From positions 124,001 to 188,000 of the forward strand of contig JADJJT010000001.1 in NCBI GenBank assembly GCA_016706405.1: a stretch of 64,000 nt of DNA. Reading direction: 5' to 3'. The notes beneath the pieces are model-generated. The model was not told the DNA's origin and ran no database searches. It saw only the letters and a list, made by a program, of their open reading frames with translations. Shown in pieces: positions 27,450 through 36,906 of the stretch (position 1 is the stretch's first letter; each line of letters begins with the position of its first letter). A program made the translations under genes and the position numbers. Source of the stretch: Sphingobacteriales bacterium (GTDB lineage Bacteria > Bacteroidota > Bacteroidia > Chitinophagales > UBA2359).

Positions 27450-28229
27450 ATGGAAATTTTAACCGAATTATTTGGCATCGAACCATACAGAGCGCTGCTT
27501 ATTATTGTAAACTTAATTATTATAGAAAGTGTTTTATCTATTGACAATGCTGCAGTAATAGCCACTATGGTGCTTGACTTGCCCAAAAAACAACGCGGCA
27601 AGGCTTTAAAATATGGCATAATTGGGGCGTATGTGTTTAGGGCTATTTGTTTAGTTTTTGCCGCCTGGCTTATTGAGTTTTGGTGGCTTAAACCATTAGG
27701 GGGGTTATACTTATTATACTTAGGTATAGATTATTTTAGAAATCAAAAGAAAAAAGACAATCAAGCCGAAACCATTAAAGAAAAAAAACAAAGCTGGCTA
27801 TACCAAATTACCTTAGGTAAATTAGGGCGGTTTTGGGCAACCGTCCTTATGGTCGAAATTGTTGATTTGGCGTTTTCAATTGATAATGTGTTTGCCGCCG
27901 TCGCCTATGTTGAAAATGTACCCCACCCCTACAATTTGCGTATTGTAATGATTGGCGTATTTATTGGCATTTTAGCCATGCGTTTTGTAGCACAAAGCTT
28001 CGTAAAATTATTGACACGCTACCCCACCTTGGCCGACTCGGCATTTTTGGTAATTGCTTTGTTAGGGTTAAAACTACTTATTGCCTTCCCGTGCCATTTT
28101 TTCGACAACTCGCAATGGTGCCAAATAGCGCAAAGCGAACATGCCGACTTAGGCGTCTCTATCATTACGCTTATGCTGTTTTTGTACCCAGTATTTCGGC
28201 AATACCTCTTCGATATTCCTAAAAAATAA
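27450..28229 (+). CDS. TerC family integral membrane protein
   Basis: 259 residues with seven or eight membrane segments. Seen: an acidic residue plus SIDNA in an early helix (IESVLSIDNAAVIATMV) and a second copy in a later helix (VEIVDLAFSIDNVFAAVAYV), the duplicated membrane motif of TerC/Alx proteins. Relatives include tellurite-resistance TerC and the manganese exporters Alx/MeeF; the sequence alone does not give the ion. A cytoplasmic Lys-rich loop lies between the halves (about 95-112). Confidence 0.88.
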   Translation: MEILTELFGIEPYRALLIIVNLIIIESVLSIDNAAVIATMVLDLPKKQRGKALKYGIIGAYVFRAICLVFAAWLIEFWWLKPLGGLYLLYLGIDYFRNQKKKDNQAETIKEKKQSWLYQITLGKLGRFWATVLMVEIVDLAFSIDNVFAAVAYVENVPHPYNLRIVMIGVFIGILAMRFVAQSFVKLLTRYPTLADSAFLVIALLGLKLLIAFPCHFFDNSQWCQIAQSEHADLGVSIITLMLFLYPVFRQYLFDIPKK

Positions 28230-28444
28230 GAACCTGCATTTTGCCGGCAAGTTAAACTGTTTTCAATTGATTTTTGATGAACCAAAATTTAACTATTCGA
28301 GCTCTTGGTAGTCTATTCCAAGCAGGTAAGGTCTGTAAACTTATACTATGGTTAATGTTTTTCCGGATTTTTCCGGATTATTAGCTAATTTTCTGTCTGT
28401 TTCAGCCCAAATCATAATAAATAAAAAATAAATTCTATACTACT

Positions 28445-29185
28445 ATGCAAAAATCCTTTTTTTTGTTCTTCGTTCTTGTTGCCACCGTTGTGTTTGGCTG
28501 GGGGTGCTCATCGGCCAACCAGTTACTTAAAAATGCCGAAGACGTGTTAAATCAGCAAACCAACGGCAAACCCGTTACCAATTCCGAGATAATAATGGGC
28601 CTAAAAGAAGCCCTAAATTTAGGTATTGGCAAAGGTGCCGATATTGTATCGAAAAAAGATGGCTATTTTAAAAACGCAGCAATAAAAATTATTATGCCCG
28701 CCGAGGCGCAAAAAGCCGAAAAAACCCTGCGCGACCTTGGTTTTAACAAACTTTGCGATAATGCCATTGAAAGCATGAACCGCGCCGCCGAAGATGCCGC
28801 CATTAAAGCTAAACCAATTTTTATTGATGCTATTAAAAAAATGACAATAACCGATGCCCTAAACATATTAAAAGGTCAAAACAATGCCGCCACCGAATAT
28901 TTGCGCAAAACTACCAGCAACTCCTTAACCAACGCCTTTAAACCCGTTGTAAGCGCCTCGCTTAAAAAGGTAAATGCCACCAAATTTTGGAACGATGCCT
29001 TTACCGAATACAACAAAATACCAATGGTAAAAAAGGTAAATCCCGACCTTGAAGACTATGTAACCCAGCGCGCCCTCGATGGCCTGTTTCACATGATTGC
29101 CAAAGAAGAAGCCAAAATAAGAAAAGACCCCTTAGCCCGCACAACCGAAATTTTAAAACGAGTTTTTAAACTACAAGATAATTAA
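28445..29185 (+). CDS. DUF4197 lipoprotein
   Basis: 246 residues. Seen: signal peptide with a lipobox-like VFGWGC, followed by an almost entirely helical protein with the DUF4197 order: SEIIMGLKEALNLGIGKGADIVSKKDGYF, IKIIMPAEAQKAEKTLRDLG, MNRAAEDAA, DALNILKGQNNAATEYLRKTT, ALDGLFHMIAKEEAKIRKDP. The family is widespread in Gram-negative bacteria and uncharacterised. A nine-C run follows the stop at 29188-29196, then a terminator. Confidence 0.88.
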   Translation: MQKSFFLFFVLVATVVFGWGCSSANQLLKNAEDVLNQQTNGKPVTNSEIIMGLKEALNLGIGKGADIVSKKDGYFKNAAIKIIMPAEAQKAEKTLRDLGFNKLCDNAIESMNRAAEDAAIKAKPIFIDAIKKMTITDALNILKGQNNAATEYLRKTTSNSLTNAFKPVVSASLKKVNATKFWNDAFTEYNKIPMVKKVNPDLEDYVTQRALDGLFHMIAKEEAKIRKDPLARTTEILKRVFKLQDN

Positions 29186-29493
29186 CACCCCCCCCCAACC
29201 TCCATCCGGAAGAAAAAGAAGAGGCTGCCCCAAAAGGATAGCCTCTTTTCTTTTTTGAACATTTTTTAGCCGTTATGCTGCAACCATAAAAAATGCCTAA
29301 TTTTGTGGCTTCAAACAAATAAGCCAACAAACAAATTTTTGACGCTGCCGATTTTGTTAAATTTATTCCGGAAGAAAAAAGCAAAATAAATCGTTTGCCC
29401 AACGGTTTCCTTACCTCCAGAAAAAACTAAATCTTACTTGTTTCATTTTTAACTGCTTATTGTCATTTATTCCATTTACTTTATTTTATATAC
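29186..29493. other. Intergenic region with terminator upstream of gcvT
   Basis: 308 bp holding a C9 run (29188-29196), a terminator (29219-29256) and two TCCGGA sites (near 29204 and 29369). I see no glycine-riboswitch-like structure ahead of gcvT. Confidence 0.5.
29219..29256 (+). terminator. Rho-independent terminator after the DUF4197 gene
   Basis: Stem AAGAGGCT (29219-29226) pairs with AGCCTCTT (29240-29247), followed by a T-rich tract to 29256. Confidence 0.85.
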
Positions 29494-30579
29494 ATGTACA
29501 CCACCCCGTTTACCCATCTACATATAGCACTTGGCGCTAAAATGGCCGAGTTTGCCGGCTACAATATGCCTATTCAATATACTGGTATTACAGACGAGCA
29601 TCTTTGCGTGCGCCAGCGTGTAGGCATGTTCGATGTGTCGCACATGGCCGAGTTTATTGTGCGAGGCCCCAATGCCCAAGCCTTTTTGCAATATGTAAGC
29701 AGCAATGATGTATCTAAACTTTACGAGGGAAAAATACAATACTCGTGTTTAATGAACGACCAAAACGGAATTGTTGACGATATGCTGGTGTATAATTTGC
29801 AACCTAATAGCTATATGTTGGTAGTAAATGCCTCGAACCGGCAAAAAGACTGGGATTGGCTGCTAAAACACTGCCCCGACCAAGGCGTTGAAATGATTGA
29901 TATTAGCAACAGAACCGCTTTGCTGGCCGTGCAAGGCCCTTTGGCTGCCCAAACATTGCAAGGACTAACCGATATTGACCTTGCCAATATGGAGTATTAC
30001 ACGTTTAAAAAAGGTAAATTTGCCGGAATTGATAATGTTTTGGTGTCAGCAACGGGTTATACAGGCGCCGGCGGCTTCGAAATTTATTTTGATAACGAAC
30101 ACGCCGAGCTTGTTTGGAACGCTATTTTACAAGCAGGCCAGCCCAATGGCTTACAATTGGCCGGATTAGGTGCCCGCGATACCTTACGATTAGAAAAAGG
30201 CTACTGCTTGTACGGCAACGATATTAACGATACTACCTCGCCCCTTGAAGCCGGTTTGGGCTGGGTGGTACAACTTAATAAGCCCACCGACTTTTTGTCG
30301 AAAGGTTTATTGCAAGCCCAAAAAGCAGCCGGCCTTAGCCGTAAATTAGTGGGCATTGAGCTTACCGATAAAGGTGTTGCCCGCCACGGCTACCCCATTA
30401 TTAACGAACAAGGCGAAATTATTGGCGAGGTTACCTCCGGAACCCAATCGCCCCTGCTTAAAAAATCAATTGCCTTAGGTTATGTAGCTACCCAGTATGC
30501 TAAAACCGGAACCACAATTTATATCGATATCCGACAAAAACCAATAGCTGCCGTTGTTACCAAAATACCATTTGTGTAA
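29494..30579 (+). CDS. gcvT: Aminomethyltransferase, glycine cleavage system T protein
   Basis: 361 residues. Transfers the methylene group from the aminomethyl-lipoyl H protein to tetrahydrofolate, releasing ammonia. Seen: TPFTHLHIALGAKMAEFAGY, MFDVSHMAEF, the folate-site region CLMNDQNGIVDDMLVY, SATGYTGAGGFEIY, LGARDTLRLEKGYCLYG and a C-terminal barrel with EVTSGTQSPLLKKSIALGYV. The other gcv genes are not here, so this is the usual scattered arrangement in Bacteroidota; glyA, which also feeds one-carbon units, lies at 44328. Confidence 0.95.
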   Translation: MYTTPFTHLHIALGAKMAEFAGYNMPIQYTGITDEHLCVRQRVGMFDVSHMAEFIVRGPNAQAFLQYVSSNDVSKLYEGKIQYSCLMNDQNGIVDDMLVYNLQPNSYMLVVNASNRQKDWDWLLKHCPDQGVEMIDISNRTALLAVQGPLAAQTLQGLTDIDLANMEYYTFKKGKFAGIDNVLVSATGYTGAGGFEIYFDNEHAELVWNAILQAGQPNGLQLAGLGARDTLRLEKGYCLYGNDINDTTSPLEAGLGWVVQLNKPTDFLSKGLLQAQKAAGLSRKLVGIELTDKGVARHGYPIINEQGEIIGEVTSGTQSPLLKKSIALGYVATQYAKTGTTIYIDIRQKPIAAVVTKIPFV

Positions 30580-30684
30580 ACACTAAACAAAATTTAATAT
30601 TAGTTTAACATTTGCCTAACGTTTTAGTTAAGTTGCTGCCCTACCTTTACATAAAATTTACCTTAGCCATATTTAAATTGTTTA

Positions 30685-31419
30685 GTGAACCCGCAACAAA
30701 TAAACATACTTATTGCCGACGACGAGCCCGATACGCTTGAATTTATTGGCTATAATCTTCGCAAAGAGGGCTACAAGCTTGCTACCGCAAATAACGGAAA
30801 CGAAGTTTTAACCATCGCACCTATTTTCAAGCCTCATTTAATATTATTAGATATTATGATGCCCGAATTAGATGGCATTCAAACTTGCGCTGCCCTGCGC
30901 AAATTGCCTGATTTTGAAAATACCCTTATTGTGTTTCTAACAGCCCGAAATGAAGAATTTACGCAAGTTATGGCACTTGACACAGGCGGAGACGACTTTA
31001 TTAATAAACCAATTAAACCCGGATTATTACTTAGCAAAATAAAATCAATATTGCGCCGACTAGACCAGAAGAATACTGCCGCAACAGCTAACAAAAATAA
31101 TGCTACTAATCAGTCAGAGGCAAATAACGAGTCTGCTACTATTTATTTTTCCGGATTGGAAATTAACCGCGAGCGTTTTGTTGTAATTCAAAACAATACC
31201 ACCTTTGAATTGCCTAAAAAAGAGTTCGATTTGTTGTACTTATTAGCAACAAAACCCGGAAAAGTATTTACAAGGCACGAAATATTGCAAAAAATTTGGG
31301 GTAGCGAGGTCATTGTAACCGACCGTACCATTGATGTGCATATTCGAAAACTGCGCGAAAAATTAGGCGAAAAACTTATTAAAACAGCAGCAGGAGTAGG
31401 TTATAAACTAAACGTATAA
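30685..31419 (+). CDS. OmpR/PhoB-family response regulator
   Basis: 244 residues, DNA-binding response regulator. Seen: receiver domain with acidic pocket ADDEPD (near residue 11), phospho-acceptor Asp in LLDIMMPELDG, and KP of INKPIKP; a Asn/Ala-rich linker (about 128-150); a winged-helix domain with LPKKEFDLLYLLATKPGKVFTR and RTIDVHIRKLREKLG. The start is GTG at 30685; the frame has no ATG before the upstream stop. No histidine kinase gene is adjacent, so its partner must be encoded elsewhere. Confidence 0.92.
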   Translation: MNPQQINILIADDEPDTLEFIGYNLRKEGYKLATANNGNEVLTIAPIFKPHLILLDIMMPELDGIQTCAALRKLPDFENTLIVFLTARNEEFTQVMALDTGGDDFINKPIKPGLLLSKIKSILRRLDQKNTAATANKNNATNQSEANNESATIYFSGLEINRERFVVIQNNTTFELPKKEFDLLYLLATKPGKVFTRHEILQKIWGSEVIVTDRTIDVHIRKLREKLGEKLIKTAAGVGYKLNV

Positions 31420-31428
31420 TGTTTTTCA

Positions 31429-31466
31429 CAAACCTAACAATCTCGAAGAGATTTGAGGTTTATGGA
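31429..31466. terminator. Bidirectional terminator-like hairpin between convergent genes
   Basis: An imperfect stem (AAACCT..AATCTC pairing with GAGATT..AGGTTT, loop GAA) lies between the ends of the response regulator and prfC, with T-rich flanking sequence on the left and A-rich on the right. Confidence 0.6.
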
Positions 31467-31500
31467 AAAAACATAGCTTAACAAGGGGCTGGCTGTCCAA

Positions 31501-33120
31501 TTAAAGAGACATTTGCCGTTTAAACTCGCTGGTTGTATGAAAAACAATATCCGGATTGTTTTCTTGCTCGTTTTGCAGCATCCAAGGCGATGGTGCTAAA
31601 TATACCCAGTTATTGTCTTTATCGGTGGCAATATTGCGGATTTTACGTTGTACAAAAGCATCTAATTTTTCGGGGTCGTCGCAGGTAAGCCAACAAGCCT
31701 TATAAAATTCAACGGGCACAAAGCGGCAAAGGGCTTTGTACTCAAACTCTAAGCGATATTGAATTACATCAAACTGCAATTCGCCAACAGTGCCTACAAT
31801 GCGTTTATTGCCAAATTGTTTTTGGGTAAACAGTTGGGCTACGCCCTCGTCGGTAAGTTGTTCAATACCTTTGTCTAACTGTTTGGTTTTCATGGGGTCG
31901 GCGTTGATAAGTTCGCGGAAAATTTCCGGAGAAAAACTTGGGATGCCCTGAAATAAAAATTTATCGCCTTCGGTTAAAGTGTCGCCAATTTTAAAATTCC
32001 CCGAGTCGTACAAACCCACTACATCGCCCGGAAAAGCCTCGTCAATAATATTCTTTTTTTGTGCCATAAAGCTGGTAGGGTTGCTAAAACGCACCTCTTT
32101 GCCCAGGCGCACGTGGTAGTAAAACGTGTTGCGCTCAAACTTACCCGAGCATACACGCATAAAGGCTATGCGGTCGCGGTGGCGCGGGTCGAGGTTGGCA
32201 TGTATTTTAAAAATAAAGCCGCTAAATTCTGCATCGCTGGGGTTAACTGTGCCTTGTGTGGTAGGGCGCGGCGTTGGCCAGGGAGCAATTTGGGTAAAGG
32301 TATCTAATAGCTCGCGCACGCCAAAATTGTTTACAGCGCTGCCAAAAAATACAGGTGCTAAATTTCCAGATTGGTAGGCTTCTACATTAAACGCATCGTA
32401 AACCGAGGTTATAATATCGGTTTCATCTCTAAGCACCTGAGCATCGGGTTTACCTATGGCTTTGTCAATTTGGGGGTCGTTAATATTGGTGGTGGTTAAA
32501 AGGTCGTCTTCTACACGCTGCGAGCTGGGCCTAAACAGCAATAACGACTGGTTAAACAAATTGTAAACCCCTTTAAATCGCTGGCCTATGCCAATGGGCC
32601 AACTTAAAGGGCGCACTCTAATTTTTAATTTGGTTTCTAATTCGTCTAAAAGGTCAAAAGGGTCGCGGCCTTCGCGGTCAAGTTTATTGATAAAAATAAT
32701 TACCGGCGTATGGCGCATCCGGCAAACCTCCATTAGGCGTTCTGTTTGCTCTTCAACGCCTTTTACGCAGTCAATAACCAAAATTACACTATCTACGGCG
32801 CTTAGGGTGCGGTAGGTATCTTCGGCAAAATCTTTGTGGCCGGGGGTATCTAAAATATTAATTTGAAGGTCGTTGTATTCAAATGCCATTACTGAGGTTG
32901 CTACCGAAATACCGCGTTGTTTTTCAATTTCCATAAAATCGCTGGTAGCGGTTTTTTTAATTTTATTCGATTTTACCGCGCCTGCAATTTGAATTGCCCC
33001 CCCATACAGCAGCAATTTTTCGGTAAGTGTTGTTTTTCCGGCATCGGGGTGACTAATAATGGCAAAAGTACGCCGCTTTTGTAGCTCGGCAGCAATAATA
33101 TTTGATGGTGAGGACGACAT
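31501..33120 (-). CDS. prfC: Peptide chain release factor 3
   Basis: 539 residues. GTPase that removes RF1 and RF2 from the ribosome after termination. Seen: G1 ISHPDAGKTTLTEK, the RF3-specific ATSDFMEIEKQRGISV, G3 DTPGHKDF, G4 INKLDREGRDP, and domains II and III (FRELINADPMKTKQLDKGIEQLTDEGVAQLF; GTVGELQFDVIQYRLEFEY). Full length, ATG at 33120. Confidence 0.95.
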   Translation of the reverse strand: MSSSPSNIIAAELQKRRTFAIISHPDAGKTTLTEKLLLYGGAIQIAGAVKSNKIKKTATSDFMEIEKQRGISVATSVMAFEYNDLQINILDTPGHKDFAEDTYRTLSAVDSVILVIDCVKGVEEQTERLMEVCRMRHTPVIIFINKLDREGRDPFDLLDELETKLKIRVRPLSWPIGIGQRFKGVYNLFNQSLLLFRPSSQRVEDDLLTTTNINDPQIDKAIGKPDAQVLRDETDIITSVYDAFNVEAYQSGNLAPVFFGSAVNNFGVRELLDTFTQIAPWPTPRPTTQGTVNPSDAEFSGFIFKIHANLDPRHRDRIAFMRVCSGKFERNTFYYHVRLGKEVRFSNPTSFMAQKKNIIDEAFPGDVVGLYDSGNFKIGDTLTEGDKFLFQGIPSFSPEIFRELINADPMKTKQLDKGIEQLTDEGVAQLFTQKQFGNKRIVGTVGELQFDVIQYRLEFEYKALCRFVPVEFYKACWLTCDDPEKLDAFVQRKIRNIATDKDNNWVYLAPSPWMLQNEQENNPDIVFHTTSEFKRQMSL

Positions 33121-33186
33121 AATTTAATTTGTAGCTGGGGTTGTAGTAGTAGGTGGCCTTAGCATTGAACTGTGAAGGCCGTTTTG

Positions 33187-33250
33187 TCCGGATTTCCGGA
33201 TAAATAAGGTGTTAATTAAATGGTTTCCGGAGCTAAAAAACAAATCCGGA
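33187..33250. repeat. Cluster of four TCCGGA palindromes
   Basis: TCCGGA at 33187, 33195, 33226 and 33245, all in the intergenic stretch between prfC and the deoxyhypusine-synthase-like gene. The first two are 8 bp apart start to start. Confidence 0.9.
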
Positions 33251-33330
33251 TAAAAAATTATGATGCAAATAGCTGGCAGGGCTTATCATTGCCTAACCCA
33301 CCATTAATGTTAGGGCAGTTTACATGCTGC

Positions 33331-34311
33331 CTACCAATTTAGCAGCCATGCAAAGATGAGCGGCGCAACAATGGTAGCATCGCTTTCAACAATAAATTTT
33401 GGGGTATTAATATCGAGTTTGCCCCAGGTAATTTTTTCGTTGGGTACAGCCCCCGAATACGAGCCGTAGCTGGTTGTCGAGTCGCTTATTTGGCAAAAAT
33501 AGCTCCAAAACGGAATGTCTTCCATTTCCATATCTTGGTATAACATGGGCACCACACAAATAGGAAAATCGCCGGCAATACCGCCCCCAATTTGAAAAAA
33601 GCCCACGCCTTGCCCGCCGCTGTTTTTAACGTACCAATCGGCCAGCCAAGTCATATACTCAATACCGCTGCGCATGGTAGTTGGTTTAATATCTTTTTTA
33701 ATGCAATAGCTTGCAAATATATTGCCCATTGTGCTGTCTTCCCATCCGGGAACAATGATGGGCAGGTTTTTTTCGGCTGCGGCCAACATCCACGAGTTGC
33801 GCGGGTCAATTTGATAGTATTGCTCTAAAACACCGCTTAACAGCATTTTATACATAAACTCGTGCGGAAGGTAACGTTCGCCTTTGTTGTCGGCATCTTT
33901 CCAAAGTTGGTAAATATGTTTTTGAAGCCGCCTGAAGGCTTCTTCTTCGGGTATGCAGGTGTCGGTAACGCGGTTAAAGCCGTGCTCTAACAATTCCCAT
34001 TCGTCTTGGGGGCTAAGGTCGCGGTAGTTAGGCACACGTTTATAATGATTATGGGCTACAAGGTTCATTAAATCTTCTTCTAAGTTGGCCCCGGTACAGC
34101 TTATAATCTGTACTTTGTCTTGGCGTATCATTTCGGCCAGCGATTTGCCTAACTCGGCTGTTGACATTGCCCCGGCTAAGGTAATCATCATTTTACCGCC
34201 TTTTTCTAAATGGGTTTCGTAGGCTTTTGCGGCATCAACGGTGGCGGCAGCGTTAAAATGCAAATAATGCGTTTGCATGAATTGGCAAATGGGGCCGGTT
34301 TTAAGGCTCAT
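33331..34311 (-). CDS. Deoxyhypusine synthase family protein
   Basis: 326 residues. Seen: ITLAGAMSTAELGKSLAEMIRQ and SCTGANLEEDLMNLVAHNHY (NAD-binding face of the fold), PGWEDSTMGNIFASYC, IGGGIAGDFPICVVPM, and TWGKLD near residue 295 carrying the lysine that corresponds to the catalytic lysine of human deoxyhypusine synthase. Bacteria lack eIF5A, so the enzyme probably uses a small-molecule acceptor: related bacterial proteins have been proposed to act in homospermidine or spermidine metabolism. No other polyamine gene is adjacent. Confidence 0.88.
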   Translation of the reverse strand: MSLKTGPICQFMQTHYLHFNAAATVDAAKAYETHLEKGGKMMITLAGAMSTAELGKSLAEMIRQDKVQIISCTGANLEEDLMNLVAHNHYKRVPNYRDLSPQDEWELLEHGFNRVTDTCIPEEEAFRRLQKHIYQLWKDADNKGERYLPHEFMYKMLLSGVLEQYYQIDPRNSWMLAAAEKNLPIIVPGWEDSTMGNIFASYCIKKDIKPTTMRSGIEYMTWLADWYVKNSGGQGVGFFQIGGGIAGDFPICVVPMLYQDMEMEDIPFWSYFCQISDSTTSYGSYSGAVPNEKITWGKLDINTPKFIVESDATIVAPLIFAWLLNW

Positions 34312-34538
34312 AACTTTACTAATTAATAGATTTGTTTAAAATAGTTGGCAGCGCAACAAATAAATAGAAACAAGTTAAAACAAAACAAGCCGCAAAATTA
34401 CAACGATTTTGGGGGTATTTAGCAGGTTGATAGGATAAAATTTACCGGCACTCATATAGGATGCTTCCTTACTATTCATTTTTTAAATCATCCGGATACT
34501 ATTGGCAAAAATTATTTTCAAGTTTGCCTTCCAATCAT

Positions 34539-35363
34539 TTAGATTATGTTTTTGTCTATCAATAACATTTTACTCGAATCGGCAAAATCAATACCGGCCT
34601 CAGTAAGGGCAATATAAGCTGCTTCGTACAAATCGGTTGTAACCGTCGAGCTTGTAGCCGGTAAAATCCAGGGGCGCATAACCAAGTTTACCTCGCCGCT
34701 ACTTATTCGAATAACCACTACCTGGGGCGGCGGGTCTTTATAAACCAACGAGTTTTTATCCATTACTTGTAGTAGTATTTGGCGCGCTTTTTCAAAATCA
34801 ACTCCAAGTGCTAAATTAATGGGCAGTTGTAAGCGCAAAGTGCCAAAATGACTGTAATTTATCATGTTATTATTAGCCAGTTCGCCGTTTGGTATGTAAA
34901 TGGTTGCCTTGTCGTTTGTTTCAAGTATGGTTACCAATAGCTGAATTTCTTTTACAAACCCCTCTTGACTTTGGGCTTTAATGTAGTCGCCCACTTTAAT
35001 TGGCCTAAAAATCAGCAATAAAAAACCACCAGCTAAGTTCGATAGGCTGCCTTGTAAAGCCAAACCTACCGCTAAACCCGCCGAGGCCAATACGGCTAAA
35101 AACGAGGTTGTTTCTATACCCATTGTAGAAGCTACGGCCAAAAACAACAATATTTTTAACAATATAGTTGTAATTGAAGTAATTATAGGTTTTAGCGTAA
35201 CCTCTAATTTGCTTCTGTTAAGGACATGAATTAATCCCTTCCGGATAAAACTAATGACAAGCCAACCTATTAATAAAAGGGCAAAGCCACCTAAAATTCT
35301 AAAACCGTATTGTGTAGCTAATTGGCTAACGGTATCCATAGCTTTTTCAAATGATTGAAACAT
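34539..35363 (-). CDS. mscS: MscS-type mechanosensitive ion channel
   Basis: 274 residues, small-conductance channel opened by membrane tension. Seen: three N-terminal membrane helices, the pore-lining TM3 with the Ala/Gly pattern ASAGLAVGLALQGSLSNLAGGFLLLIFRP, a beta domain (KVGDYIKAQSQEGFVKEI, IPNGELANNNMINYSH) and an alpha/beta C-terminal domain. Normal length for the E. coli MscS group. Confidence 0.95.
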   Translation of the reverse strand: MFQSFEKAMDTVSQLATQYGFRILGGFALLLIGWLVISFIRKGLIHVLNRSKLEVTLKPIITSITTILLKILLFLAVASTMGIETTSFLAVLASAGLAVGLALQGSLSNLAGGFLLLIFRPIKVGDYIKAQSQEGFVKEIQLLVTILETNDKATIYIPNGELANNNMINYSHFGTLRLQLPINLALGVDFEKARQILLQVMDKNSLVYKDPPPQVVVIRISSGEVNLVMRPWILPATSSTVTTDLYEAAYIALTEAGIDFADSSKMLLIDKNII

Positions 35364-35376
35364 AGTATTTTACGGG

Positions 35377-35384
35377 CAAAGATA
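35377..35384 (-). promoter_or_regulatory. Bacteroidota -7 promoter element upstream of mscS
   Basis: CAAAGATA on the plus strand is TATCTTTG on the coding strand, 14 bp before the ATG; the -33 element is not clear. Confidence 0.45.
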
Positions 35385-35516
35385 GGTTGTTTTTCGCTAA
35401 TGTTTATTCTTGAGTGCCCACCTTAAAAGCAATATTTCTGCCAACCTGAATTACTTCATAGCAATAGTTAGCTGTATAAAAAAATCTTTCAATAGGGTTT
35501 TACCCACATAAAGCCT

Positions 35517-35524
35517 TAAATTTG
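35517..35524 (+). promoter_or_regulatory. Possible -7 element immediately before purB
   Basis: TAAATTTG matches TAnnTTTG and lies 5 bp before the ATG at 35529. If used, transcription would begin at or within a few bases of the start codon, giving a leaderless message. The -33 element is weak. Confidence 0.35.
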
Positions 35525-35528
35525 TGCC

Positions 35529-36884
35529 ATGTTATTAACCGAGCTTACTGCCATTTCGCCTTTAGATGGCCGCTACCGCCGTCAATTAACGCCTTATGCT
35601 GCGTTTTTTTCGGAGTTTGGCCTTATTAAATATCGCGTTTGGGTTGAAATTGCTTATTTGCAAGCCCTTATCCGGATACCGTTACCGCAGTTACAGGGTT
35701 TTCCGGATAATGCCTGCGAGCAACTAACTCAAATTTATACTTCTTTTACTATCGAAGACGCATTGGCTATCAAACAAATAGAAAAAACGACAAACCATGA
35801 TGTAAAAGCCGTTGAGTATTTTTTAAAACAAAAACTTACCCAATTAGGCTTAGAAAAATGGGTCGAGTGGGTGCATTTTGGGCTTACCTCGCAAGATATT
35901 AATAATACGGCAACACCACTTTTGTTGCAACACGCCATAACGCAGCTATTATTGCCGCAATTAAACACCCTAATTGAAAAACTGCAAACACTTGGGCAAA
36001 CATGGGCTAATATTCCAATGTTGTCGCGCACACATGGGCAGCCCGCCTCGCCAACCTTGCTGGGTAAAGAAATTTTAGTATTTGAGCAACGCCTGCAACA
36101 ACAAAAAAAAATGCTGTTAGCCATACCCTACACCGCTAAATTTGGCGGCGCGGTGGGCAATTTTAATGCGCATTATGTGGCTTTTCCGATTATTAACTGG
36201 CATGATTTTGCTCACAATTTGCTGCAATCCTTGGGCTTAACGCGCACCCCATTAACAACCCAAATTGAACCCTACGATAATTTGGCAGCCTTTTGCGATG
36301 CTTTAAAGCGCATTAATACGATTACTATTGACCTTTGCCGCGATGTTTGGACCTATATTTCGATGGACTATTTTAAACAGCAAATTAAATCCGGAGAAAT
36401 TGGCTCGTCGGCTATGCCGCATAAGGTAAACCCCATTGATTTTGAAAACGCCGAGGGCAATTTGGGTATAGCCAACGCATTATTAGAACACCTAAGCGCA
36501 AAACTGCCAATTTCAAGGTTGCAACGCGACCTTACCGATAGTACCGTATTGCGCAATTTAGGCGTACCTATAGCACAAAGCCATTTAGCTTATGCCAACG
36601 CACTTAAAGGCTTAAACAAACTTATGCTTAACCAAACTGCCCTAAACCACGACTTAGCGAACCACTGGAGCGTGGTAGCCGAAGCCATCCAAACTATTTT
36701 GCGCCGCGAAGCCTTCCCTGAACCCTACGAAGCATTAAAAAATTTAACGCGCAAAAATGAACAAATTACCCAACAAACTATTATTGATTTTATAGCAGAA
36801 TTACAAGTTCCCGAAAAAATTAAACACGAACTTCTCGAAATTTCGCCTTTTAACTACACCGGAAAAATGCCGGATTTTAATTAA
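35529..36884 (+). CDS. purB: Adenylosuccinate lyase
   Basis: 451 residues. Cleaves SAICAR and adenylosuccinate in purine synthesis. Seen: ISPLDGRYRRQL, EKTTNHDVKAVEYFL, HFGLTSQDINNTA, the catalytic-His segment RTHGQPASPTLLGKE, and the fumarase/lyase signature GSSAMPHKVNPIDFEN. The pattern fits the E. coli-type PurB. ATG at 35529. The DUF5522 gene follows 22 bp after its stop. Confidence 0.95.
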   Translation: MLLTELTAISPLDGRYRRQLTPYAAFFSEFGLIKYRVWVEIAYLQALIRIPLPQLQGFPDNACEQLTQIYTSFTIEDALAIKQIEKTTNHDVKAVEYFLKQKLTQLGLEKWVEWVHFGLTSQDINNTATPLLLQHAITQLLLPQLNTLIEKLQTLGQTWANIPMLSRTHGQPASPTLLGKEILVFEQRLQQQKKMLLAIPYTAKFGGAVGNFNAHYVAFPIINWHDFAHNLLQSLGLTRTPLTTQIEPYDNLAAFCDALKRINTITIDLCRDVWTYISMDYFKQQIKSGEIGSSAMPHKVNPIDFENAEGNLGIANALLEHLSAKLPISRLQRDLTDSTVLRNLGVPIAQSHLAYANALKGLNKLMLNQTALNHDLANHWSVVAEAIQTILRREAFPEPYEALKNLTRKNEQITQQTIIDFIAELQVPEKIKHELLEISPFNYTGKMPDFN

Positions 36885-36906
36885 TTATTTGCTACAATAT
36901 TTAAAA

